From Serratia nevei (lineage in GTDB: Bacteria > Pseudomonadota > Gammaproteobacteria > Enterobacterales > Enterobacteriaceae): DNA of 64,000 nt. Location: the NCBI RefSeq assembly GCF_024160145.1, contig NZ_JAMYWQ010000002.1, positions 287,367 through 351,366 on the forward strand, written 5' to 3'. A program made the translations under genes and the position numbers. The notes under the pieces are model-generated. The model did not search any database and had not been told where the DNA came from. It was given only the letters and a program-made list of their open reading frames with translations. Positions 57,896 to 64,000 of this stretch are shown piece by piece. Position 1 is the stretch's first letter, and every line of letters begins with the position of its first letter.

Positions 57896-58741
57896 ATGTT
57901 CGTTCCCTTCCTTATCATGTTCCGCGAGGGCCTGGAAGCTGCGCTGATCGTCAGCCTGATCGCCGGCTACCTGAAGCGCACGCAGCGCAGCCAATGGTTG
58001 GGCGCGGTGTGGATCGGCGTGATCGTCGCCGCCGCGCTGTGTCTGGCGCTCGGTATCTTCATCAATGAAACCACCGGCGAGTTCCCGCAGAAGCAGCAGG
58101 AACTGTTCGAAGGCATCGTGGCGGTGGTGGCGGTGGTGATCCTCACCTACATGGTGTTCTGGATGCGCAAGGTCTCGAGGTCGGTCAAGGTGCATCTGGA
58201 AGGGGCGATTGATCAGGCGCTCAGCGCCGGTAAAGGACAGGGGTGGGCGCTGGTGGCGATGGTGTTCTTTGCCGTGGCGCGCGAGGGGCTGGAATCGGTG
58301 TTCTTCCTGCTGGCAGCGTTCCAGCAAGACGTGGGCGTCGCGGCGCCGATCGGCGCGGTGCTCGGCCTGGTGGCCGCCATCGTGCTGGGCATGATGATTT
58401 ACTGGGGCGGGGTGAAGCTGCACCTCGCCAAATTCTTCAAATGGACCAGCCTGTTCATTCTGTTCGTCGCCGCCGGGCTGGCCGCCGGCGCGATCCGCGC
58501 CTTCCATGAGGCCGGCTTGTGGAATCACTTCCAGGATATCGCCTTCGATTTCAGCAGCACCCTGTCGACCCATTCGCTGTTCGGCACCCTGCTGGAGGGC
58601 ATTCTCGGTTATCAGGAAGCGCCGACGGTCAGCGAAGTGGCGGTTTACTTCCTGTATCTGATCCCGGCGCTGATTTTCTTTTTCCTGCCGCAGCGCGCGG
58701 AGCCGGCAACGGCCCCGGCGCAACGTAAAATCAATCATTAA
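57896..58741 (+). CDS. efeU: Ferrous iron permease EfeU
   Basis: Membrane permease of the EfeUOB low-pH iron uptake system, related to yeast Ftr1. The 281 residues have seven predicted helices and both REXXE iron-binding motifs: [14 protein letters not shown] (residue ~9) and [14 protein letters not shown] (~127). The gene is intact, unlike E. coli K-12, where efeU is frameshifted. AAGGTGA lies 8 bases before the ATG. The efeO ribosome-binding site follows its stop at once. Confidence 0.95.
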   Translation: MFVPFLIMFREGLEAALIVSLIAGYLKRTQRSQWLGAVWIGVIVAAALCLALGIFINETTGEFPQKQQELFEGIVAVVAVVILTYMVFWMRKVSRSVKVHLEGAIDQALSAGKGQGWALVAMVFFAVAREGLESVFFLLAAFQQDVGVAAPIGAVLGLVAAIVLGMMIYWGGVKLHLAKFFKWTSLFILFVAAGLAAGAIRAFHEAGLWNHFQDIAFDFSSTLSTHSLFGTLLEGILGYQEAPTVSEVAVYFLYLIPALIFFFLPQRAEPATAPAQRKINH

Positions 58742-58761
58742 TGTTTAATAGGGAATCTCGT

Positions 58762-59898
58762 ATGTCTACTCCGTTATTTCGCCGCAAGGCGTTGCACGCA
58801 GCATTACTGGCTATCCCGGCGTTTGCGCTGAGCCTCGACGCGTTGGCGGCGGACGTGCCGCAGGTCAACGTCACGGTCAACGACAAGCAGTGCGAGCCGA
58901 TGCAGCTGACGGTGCCGGCCGGCAAGACGCAGTTTGTGGTGCACAACACCAGCCAGAAAAACGTCGAATGGGAAATCCTGAAAGGGGTGATGGTGGTGGA
59001 AGAGCGCGAGAACATCGCGCCGGGCTTCACCCAGAAAATGACCGCCACGCTGGAAGCGGGCGAATATGATATGACCTGTGGGCTGCTGAGCAACCCGAAA
59101 GGCAAACTGACCGTCACCGCGGCGGCCAATGCGGCCACCGACGGTAAACCGAACGCGCTGGATCTGGTCGGCCCGATCGCCGAATACAAGGTTTACGTCA
59201 CCAAAGAAGTCGACGGGTTGGTGAAGCAGACCAAGCTGTTTACCGACGCGGTAAAGGCCGGCAACGTGGCGCTGGCGCGCAAGCTGTATGCGCCGACCCG
59301 TCAGCACTATGAGCGCATCGAGCCGATCGCCGAGCTGTTCTCCGATCTGGATAGCAGCATCGACGCGCGTGAAGACGACTACGAGAAAAAAGCGGCGGAT
59401 CCGAAATTCACCGGTTTCCACCGCCTGGAGAAAGCGCTGTTTGCCGATAATTCCACCAAGGACATGGGGCAATACGCCGATCGCTTGTATCAGGATACCG
59501 TGGAGCTGCAAAAGCGCGTGAGCGAACTGACCTTCCCGCCGAGCAAGGTGGTGGGCGGCGCAGCCGGGCTGATCGAAGAAGTGGCGGCCAGCAAGATCAG
59601 CGGTGAAGAAGACCGTTACAGCCGTACCGATCTGTGGGACTTCAAGGCCAACGTCGATGGCGCGCAGAAGATAGTCAACCTGCTGCGCCCGCTGCTGGTC
59701 AAGGCCAACAAACCGCTGTTGGACAAAATCGACGCCAACTTCAAAACCGTGGACGCCATTTTGGCGAAGTACCAAACCAAAGACGGCTATGAGTCTTATG
59801 AAAAGCTGACCGATGCCGATCGCACGGCATTGAAAGGGCCGATCACCACCCTGGCGGAAGATCTGTCCCAGCTGCGCGGCGTGTTGGGTCTGGACTGA
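58762..59898 (+). CDS. efeO: Periplasmic iron-uptake protein EfeO
   Basis: Periplasmic partner of EfeU with an N-terminal cupredoxin domain and a C-terminal M75-type domain. ATG 58762 ([20 protein letters not shown]) has AGGG at 8 bases; an upstream in-frame ATG at 58741 has no Shine-Dalgarno. This gives 378 residues (E. coli 375) with a signal peptide cut after LDALA. Cupredoxin block: [20 protein letters not shown] and [15 protein letters not shown]. The M75 HxxE motif is [10 protein letters not shown]. Confidence 0.95.
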   Translation: MSTPLFRRKALHAALLAIPAFALSLDALAADVPQVNVTVNDKQCEPMQLTVPAGKTQFVVHNTSQKNVEWEILKGVMVVEERENIAPGFTQKMTATLEAGEYDMTCGLLSNPKGKLTVTAAANAATDGKPNALDLVGPIAEYKVYVTKEVDGLVKQTKLFTDAVKAGNVALARKLYAPTRQHYERIEPIAELFSDLDSSIDAREDDYEKKAADPKFTGFHRLEKALFADNSTKDMGQYADRLYQDTVELQKRVSELTFPPSKVVGGAAGLIEEVAASKISGEEDRYSRTDLWDFKANVDGAQKIVNLLRPLLVKANKPLLDKIDANFKTVDAILAKYQTKDGYESYEKLTDADRTALKGPITTLAEDLSQLRGVLGLD

Positions 59899-59909
59899 GG
59901 CATCCTGTT

Positions 59910-61205
59910 ATGAGCAACAAGGCTGGCCCGCATAACGGGCCGCAAACGCAGGGAGCGGCGTCGCCTTCCCGTCGCCGTTTGCTGCAGGGGTTGGGGCTGG
60001 GCGCGCTGGCGCTGGGCGGCAGTCGTCTGGCGCAGGCGGCTGCGGATAAAGCGGCGGAACCCTTGGCCGCGCCACAGGACGAACGCTGGCAGAAGCAGCC
60101 GTTTTATGGCCGCCATCAGGCCGGGGTGCTGACCCAGCAGCAGGCGGCGATGATGCTGGTGGCGTTCGACGTGCTGGCGACCAACAAAGTGGATCTGGAG
60201 CGCCTGTTTCGGCTGCTGACCGATCGCATCGCGTTCCTGACCCATGGCGGCGAGGCGCCGAAGGTAGATCCCAAACTGCCGCCGCTCGATTCCGGCATCA
60301 TGGGGCCGGAGATTTACCCGGACAACCTGACCATCACCGTGTCGGTCGGCGCATCGCTGTTCGACGATCGCTTTGGCCTGCAGGCGCACAAACCGCTGCG
60401 GCTGGAGAGAATGACCCGTTTCCCCAACGATGCATTGGACGCGGCGCTTTGCCACGGCGACCTGCTGCTGCAGATTTGCGCCAATACCAATGAAACCGCT
60501 CTCCACGCGCTGCGCGATATCATCAAGCATTCGCCGGATCTGCTGAGCGTGCGCTGGAAGCGGGAAGGGTTCATCTCCGCGCATGCGGCGCGCAGCAAAG
60601 GTAAAGAGACGCCGATCAACCTGTTGGGCTTTAGAGACGGTACCGCCAATCCGAAAACCGACGACAAACCGCTGATGGACAAAGTGGTGTGGGTCGGGGA
60701 CAACGGCGGCGAGCCGGCGTGGACGGTGGGCGGCAGTTACCAGGCGGCGCGCATTATTCGCTTTCGCGTCGAGTTCTGGGATCGCACCCCACTGCAGGAG
60801 CAACAGACGATTTTTGGCCGTGAGAAGCACAGCGGCGCGCCGCTTGGCATGAAGCATGAGCATGACGAGCCGAACTATGCCAACGATCCGGACGGCAAGG
60901 TGATCCCGATGGATGCGCATATCCGCTTGGCCAACCCGCGAACGCCGGAAAGCCAGAGCAGCCTGATGCTGCGCCGCGGTTACAGCTATTCCCTCGGTGT
61001 ATCCAACGCCGGCCAGTTGGAGATGGGGTTGCTGTTCGTGTGCTATCAGGCCGATCTGGAAAAAGGTTTCCTGACGGTGCAAAAAAGGCTGAACGGCGAA
61101 GCGCTGGAGGAGTATATCAAGCCGATCGGCGGCGGATATTTCTTCGTGCTGCCGGGCGTGAAAGAGGGGGGCGATTATCTGGCCAGCGGCCTGCTCAAAG
61201 CCTGA
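59910..61205 (+). CDS. efeB: DyP-type haem peroxidase EfeB
   Basis: Tat-exported dye-decolourising peroxidase of the EfeUOB system. It has 431 residues. The twin-arginine signal is [20 protein letters not shown], cut near AQAA. The DyP hallmark GXXDG is present in [13 protein letters not shown] with the distal Asp, and a candidate proximal His lies in [15 protein letters not shown] context. It starts 11 bases after efeO and is followed by a terminator. Confidence 0.95.
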   Translation: MSNKAGPHNGPQTQGAASPSRRRLLQGLGLGALALGGSRLAQAAADKAAEPLAAPQDERWQKQPFYGRHQAGVLTQQQAAMMLVAFDVLATNKVDLERLFRLLTDRIAFLTHGGEAPKVDPKLPPLDSGIMGPEIYPDNLTITVSVGASLFDDRFGLQAHKPLRLERMTRFPNDALDAALCHGDLLLQICANTNETALHALRDIIKHSPDLLSVRWKREGFISAHAARSKGKETPINLLGFRDGTANPKTDDKPLMDKVVWVGDNGGEPAWTVGGSYQAARIIRFRVEFWDRTPLQEQQTIFGREKHSGAPLGMKHEHDEPNYANDPDGKVIPMDAHIRLANPRTPESQSSLMLRRGYSYSLGVSNAGQLEMGLLFVCYQADLEKGFLTVQKRLNGEALEEYIKPIGGGYFFVLPGVKEGGDYLASGLLKA

Positions 61206-61216
61206 ACGCCGAATGA

Positions 61217-61243
61217 CGGGGCGGGATCTTCCGCCTCGTTTTA
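61217..61243 (+). terminator. Terminator of efeUOB
   Basis: CGGGGCGG (61217-61224), loop GATCTT, CCGCCTCG (61231-61238) with one G-U pair, then TTTTA; 11 bases after efeB. Confidence 0.75.
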
Positions 61244-61520
61244 CTTTAGCTTGCCTATTGAGCGGGGCATTAAGCGACGGAGTTCAATTCAATCTTTCGC
61301 CTGCGGATTAAAAAATCTGAACGGCCCGCCGACTTTGGGTTGTGTAAATTTTAATCAGGAAACCAAAGTGTCATTCTCGATTTTTAAATGTAATTTATTG
61401 ATATTTATATGGATAAAATTTCTCTGGAATGACGTGCCGAGCGTGATATAGTGTTTTTGCGCTAACTGAAAACAAAAGATATTAAATTTTTTTTACATTT
61501 TAGTAACGTTGCGGGTTTGA

Positions 61521-61538
61521 ATGTCATTATACTGTAAT
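61521..61538 (+). promoter_or_regulatory. Pho box (PhoB site) upstream of phoH
   Basis: ATGTCAT-TATA-CTGTAAT: two 7-base half-sites with a 4-base spacer, close to the PhoB consensus CTGTCAT-N4-CTGTCAT. A weak -10 (TAGTTT, 61549-61554) follows at the right distance. It places phoH under phosphate control with an mRNA leader of over 350 bases. Between 61244 and 61520 the sequence is AT-rich and without a supported gene. Confidence 0.65.
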
Positions 61539-61603
61539 CATCTGGCGGTAGTTTTCACACGGTGTACAGCCTGAAGCTGTAAATATCACTGCGGGGATCG
61601 CTA

Positions 61604-61867
61604 ATGGTAAAGTCCTTGGTTGGGCTGGAAAGGAAAAATAACACATCTCCCCTGATTTCTCGTTGTTACGAGGGTTCTCTCTCCGACTCTCTTTTACCGG
61701 CAACTCCGCACTCTTATCGCTACCGAATCTCATCGCTTTTTACGCCACGTTTACTGATGCAGTCCACGTTATCCCGTGAAGACACGGCGCCGAAGCGTTG
61801 CCGTCGATTCATCTCGTCCCTTGGCTCTTATTGGCTCGGAGGAGGCCAAAACCTAATACGTGTGTGA
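61604..61867 (+). CDS. Possible leader ORF of phoH (87 residues)
   Basis: An ORF with GGGG 7 bases before its ATG, starting MVKSLVGLERKNNTSPLISR and ending GGGQNLIRV. It is rich in Ser, Leu and Arg, with no domain recognised. It is in the same frame as phoH, but a TGA at 61865-61867 ends it 57 bases before the phoH ATG. From memory, E. coli PhoH has been annotated about 90 residues longer than the core protein, which may reflect the same leader read as an extension. Whether it is translated is unproven. Confidence 0.35.
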   Translation: MVKSLVGLERKNNTSPLISRCYEGSLSDSLLPATPHSYRYRISSLFTPRLLMQSTLSREDTAPKRCRRFISSLGSYWLGGGQNLIRV

Positions 61868-61924
61868 AACATAATCGCGCGGCCTGGCCGTTGCGGTAGG
61901 TGAAACAAACTGTAAGGTGCCACT

Positions 61925-62713
61925 ATGGGTAGACAGAAAGCAGTGATCAAAGCACGTCGTGAAGCGAAACGCGTTATTCGTCGTGACGCTCGTAGTCATC
62001 GCCAGCTGGAAGAAGAGTCTGTGACCTCGCTGGTGCAAATGGGAGGAGTCGAGTCTATCGGCATGGCGCGAGACAAGCGCGATAGCTCACCCATCGAGGC
62101 TAGAACCGAAGCTCAGGGTCATTACTTATCAGCCATAGAGAATAAGCAGCTGATCTTCGCCACCGGCGAAGCCGGCTGCGGCAAAACGTTCATCAGCGCC
62201 GCCAAGGCGGCGGAGGCGCTGATTCATAAAGAGGTGGATCGGATTATCGTTACCCGTCCTGTTTTGCAGGCGGATGAGGACCTCGGTTTCTTGCCGGGGG
62301 ATATCTCCGAGAAATTCGCGCCTTATTTCCGCCCGGTGTATGACATTCTGGTGCGCCGTTTGGGCTCTTCCTTTATGCAGTACTGCCTGCGCCCGGAAAT
62401 CGGCAAGGTAGAGATTGCGCCGTTTGCATATATGCGCGGACGCACCTTCGAAAATGCGGTCGTTATCCTGGATGAAGCCCAGAACGTGACCGCCAGCCAG
62501 ATGAAAATGTTCCTGACCCGCCTGGGAGAAAACGTGACAGTGATTGTTAACGGCGACGTGACCCAGTGCGACTTGCCACGCGGCGTGAAATCCGGCCTCA
62601 GCGACGCCTTGGAGCGCTTCGAAGAGGACGAAATGATCGGCGTCATCCGCTTTGAGAAACAGGACTGCGTACGCTCCGCATTGTGCCAGCGCACGCTCAA
62701 TGCTTACAGTTAA
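61925..62713 (+). CDS. phoH: Phosphate starvation-inducible ATPase PhoH
   Basis: P-loop NTPase of the PhoH family, induced in phosphate starvation; its exact role is unsettled (family members are linked to RNA metabolism). 262 residues from ATG 61925 (MGRQKAVIKARREAKRVIRR), preceded by TAAGGTG. Walker A is TGEAGCGKT (residues ~80-88), Walker B VVILDEAQN, and the conserved GDVTQCDLP follows. A clear terminator follows. Confidence 0.95.
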   Translation: MGRQKAVIKARREAKRVIRRDARSHRQLEEESVTSLVQMGGVESIGMARDKRDSSPIEARTEAQGHYLSAIENKQLIFATGEAGCGKTFISAAKAAEALIHKEVDRIIVTRPVLQADEDLGFLPGDISEKFAPYFRPVYDILVRRLGSSFMQYCLRPEIGKVEIAPFAYMRGRTFENAVVILDEAQNVTASQMKMFLTRLGENVTVIVNGDVTQCDLPRGVKSGLSDALERFEEDEMIGVIRFEKQDCVRSALCQRTLNAYS

Positions 62714-62728
62714 CCTATCCGCTAATGG

Positions 62729-62753
62729 AAAGGCCGCTTCGGCGGCCTTTTTT
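62729..62753 (+). terminator. Terminator of phoH
   Basis: AGGCCGC (62731-62737), loop TTCG, GCGGCCT (62742-62748), with six T from 62748; 15 bases after the stop. Confidence 0.93.
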
Positions 62754-62773
62754 ATCGCCCCCATTTATCATCT

Positions 62774-62815
62774 CGTTTAGCCTTTGTGTAAATTATTGTG
62801 GCTTTTTGTATAGAT
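62774..62815 (+). promoter_or_regulatory. Candidate PhoP box and -10 upstream of lpxO
   Basis: CGTTTA-N5-TGTGTA (62774-62790) resembles the PhoP direct repeat KGTTTA-N5-KGTTTA. TATAGAT (62809-62815) could be the -10, although the 18-base gap is longer than usual. lpxO is PhoP-controlled in Salmonella (known). Assignment here is tentative. Confidence 0.35.
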
Positions 62816-62947
62816 TTTCGTTGAGTTCCCGTTAATGATTAATGGGTTCCAGATTGGCGCGCAACTTGCGTGCGTCGCCAGAAGGACACTATCTGGGGTG
62901 TGCGCCGCGCGGCGCATTGAGTGTGGGTTCCTTGATGCGATTCAAAC

Positions 62948-63850
62948 ATGAAATATATCATTCTGATTTTGCTTATTTTATGCGTCGTCTATGTGCATTA
63001 CCGCGGGCGGGTGCGTTACAACGTGTGGCGGCAGCTGTCTGACCATTCCACCTTTACCGCTCCGCTGAACGTCTTCATGTATCTGTTTTCTCGCGTGCCG
63101 ACCACGCCTTACCTGAAGCCGGAGCAGTTCCCTGAGCTGGCGGTGCTGCGGGACAACTGGGAAACCATCCGCGACGAAGGGCAGAAGCTGATGGAGATCC
63201 AGCAGATCAAAGCGTCCGATCAGTTCAACGATGCCGGTTTCAACTCATTCTTCAAGACCGGCTGGAAACGCTTTTATCTGAAATGGTATGAAGACAGCCA
63301 TCCTTCCGCCATGACCCTGTGCCCGCAGACCACCGAACTGCTGCGCAGCCTGCCTTCGGTCAAGGCGGCGATGTTCGCCGAACTGCCGGATGGCAGCCGT
63401 TTGCCGCGCCACCGCGATCCTTACGCCGGTTCGCTGCGTTATCACCTGGGGCTGATGACCCCCAACGATGACCGCTGCTTCATCGAGGTGGACGGCGAGC
63501 GCTACAGCTGGCGCGACGGTGAAGGCGTGATGTTCGATGAAACTTACCTGCACTACGCGGAAAATCAGAGCGGGCAGAATCGCCTGATCCTGTTCTGCGA
63601 CATCGAACGGCCGATGCGTTACCGCTGGGCGCAGGCGGTGAACCACTGGCTGGGGCGCAATCTGATGAGCGCCGCCACTGCGCCGAACGAAGAGGGCGAT
63701 CGCACCGGCGGCGTCAACAAGATGTTCAAATACATCTATGCGATACGCCGGGTGGGGAAACGCCTGAAGGCTTGGAACCGCACCGGCTATTACATCATCA
63801 AGTGGATTTTGTTCGGGGGGATCGCCGCGGCGATATTCTTCTCGGTATAA
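62948..63850 (+). CDS. lpxO: Lipid A 2-hydroxylase LpxO
   Basis: Fe(II)/2-oxoglutarate dioxygenase at the inner membrane that hydroxylates the 3' secondary acyl chain of lipid A. 300 residues, with a membrane helix at the N-terminus (MKYIILILLILCVVYV) and another hydrophobic stretch at the C-terminus (IIKWILFGGIAAAIFFSV). The aspartyl/asparaginyl hydroxylase-type domain has iron ligands HRD (LPRHRDPYAGSLRYHLGL) and a distal His (FDETYLHYAEN), plus an Arg for 2-oxoglutarate (QNRLILFCD). It stands alone, with a terminator after it. Confidence 0.94.
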   Translation: MKYIILILLILCVVYVHYRGRVRYNVWRQLSDHSTFTAPLNVFMYLFSRVPTTPYLKPEQFPELAVLRDNWETIRDEGQKLMEIQQIKASDQFNDAGFNSFFKTGWKRFYLKWYEDSHPSAMTLCPQTTELLRSLPSVKAAMFAELPDGSRLPRHRDPYAGSLRYHLGLMTPNDDRCFIEVDGERYSWRDGEGVMFDETYLHYAENQSGQNRLILFCDIERPMRYRWAQAVNHWLGRNLMSAATAPNEEGDRTGGVNKMFKYIYAIRRVGKRLKAWNRTGYYIIKWILFGGIAAAIFFSV

Positions 63851-63877
63851 CAAAGACAGGGGCGCAGGGTGCGTAAT

Positions 63878-63911
63878 GCTGGTCACTTAAGGGTGACCAG
63901 CAACTTTTTTA
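63878..63911 (+). terminator. Terminator of lpxO
   Basis: GCTGGTCAC (63878-63886), loop TTAAGG, GTGACCAGC (63893-63901), then AACTTTTTT. It overlaps the end of the convergent minus-strand gene. Confidence 0.9.
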
Positions 63912-64000
63912 TCTGGATATTTCCTGCTTCTGGCCCGGAGTTCTCTAGGATAACTTCGCTCTCTGCGCCCTGGTAGTACCAGCCATTTCGCCTGTTCATA
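63883..64000 (-). CDS. C-terminal end of an unidentified minus-strand gene (cut by window)
   Basis: An open minus-strand frame enters from the right edge and ends at TGA 63885-63883; 38 codons are visible, ending NIQIKKLLVTLK. An ATG lies at 63999, so the piece may be internal or a complete tiny ORF. The stretch WYYQGAESEVILENSGPEAG looks like part of a folded, beta-rich protein. It converges on lpxO, whose terminator lies over its 3' end. No family recognised. Confidence 0.45.
   Translation of the reverse strand, partial: MNRRNGWYYQGAESEVILENSGPEAGNIQIKKLLVTLK

Overview
The window is chromosomal DNA of a high-GC enterobacterium. Protein after protein is close to the Escherichia coli flagellar and chemotaxis set, but the gene order is one continuous cluster, as in Serratia and Yersinia. 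The high GC content, the short flagellin and the lpxO and efeUOB neighbours make Serratia (marcescens group) the best guess. This rests on recalled family sequences, not on a database search.

Layout. 1-10118: end of motB, then cheA, cheW, a Tsr-type receptor, a second receptor, cheR, cheB, cheY and cheZ. 10177-10875: a VapBC toxin-antitoxin module with its operator. 11002-14633: flhB, flhA and flhE; flhA carries a frameshift. 14636-15342: a second toxin-antitoxin module (HigBA type) pointing the other way. 15535-27273: flgNMA (minus strand) and flgBCDEFGHIJ plus flgKL (plus strand), which cover the rod, hook, rings and junction. 27545-27679: a tiny Sra-like gene. 28032-38810: fliR to fliF on the minus strand (basal body, switch and export apparatus), with fliE divergent at 39125. 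39460-42531: an accessory block of an azoreductase-like gene, a LysR and an AraC regulator, and three tiny membrane-protein ORFs. 42840-47843: fliTSD (minus), fliC, fliA and fliZ. 47967-51293: dcyD and tcyJLN (D-cysteine and cystine use). 51624-57651: putA and putP, divergent around PutA operator-like sites. 57896-61205: efeUOB iron uptake under a Fur box. 61925-63850: phoH and lpxO. The right edge cuts a minus-strand gene.

How it works together. FlhDC-type boxes and five near-consensus sigma-28 sites (tsr, flgM, flgK, fliD, fliC) fit the usual cascade: FlhDC turns on basal body, export and fliA genes; FlgM holds FliA until the hook is complete; FliA then turns on flagellin, hook-associated proteins and chemotaxis genes.

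The most important observation is that flhA, the export-gate gene, is broken by a tandem 5-base duplication (TGCTG twice, 12282-12291). All other flagellar genes that can be read in full look intact. As sequenced, the strain should be unable to assemble flagella, by a recent and in principle reversible mutation. The operon holding this lesion, flhBAE, is also bracketed by the window's two toxin-antitoxin modules. No insertion sequence, CRISPR array, tRNA or rRNA gene was recognised.
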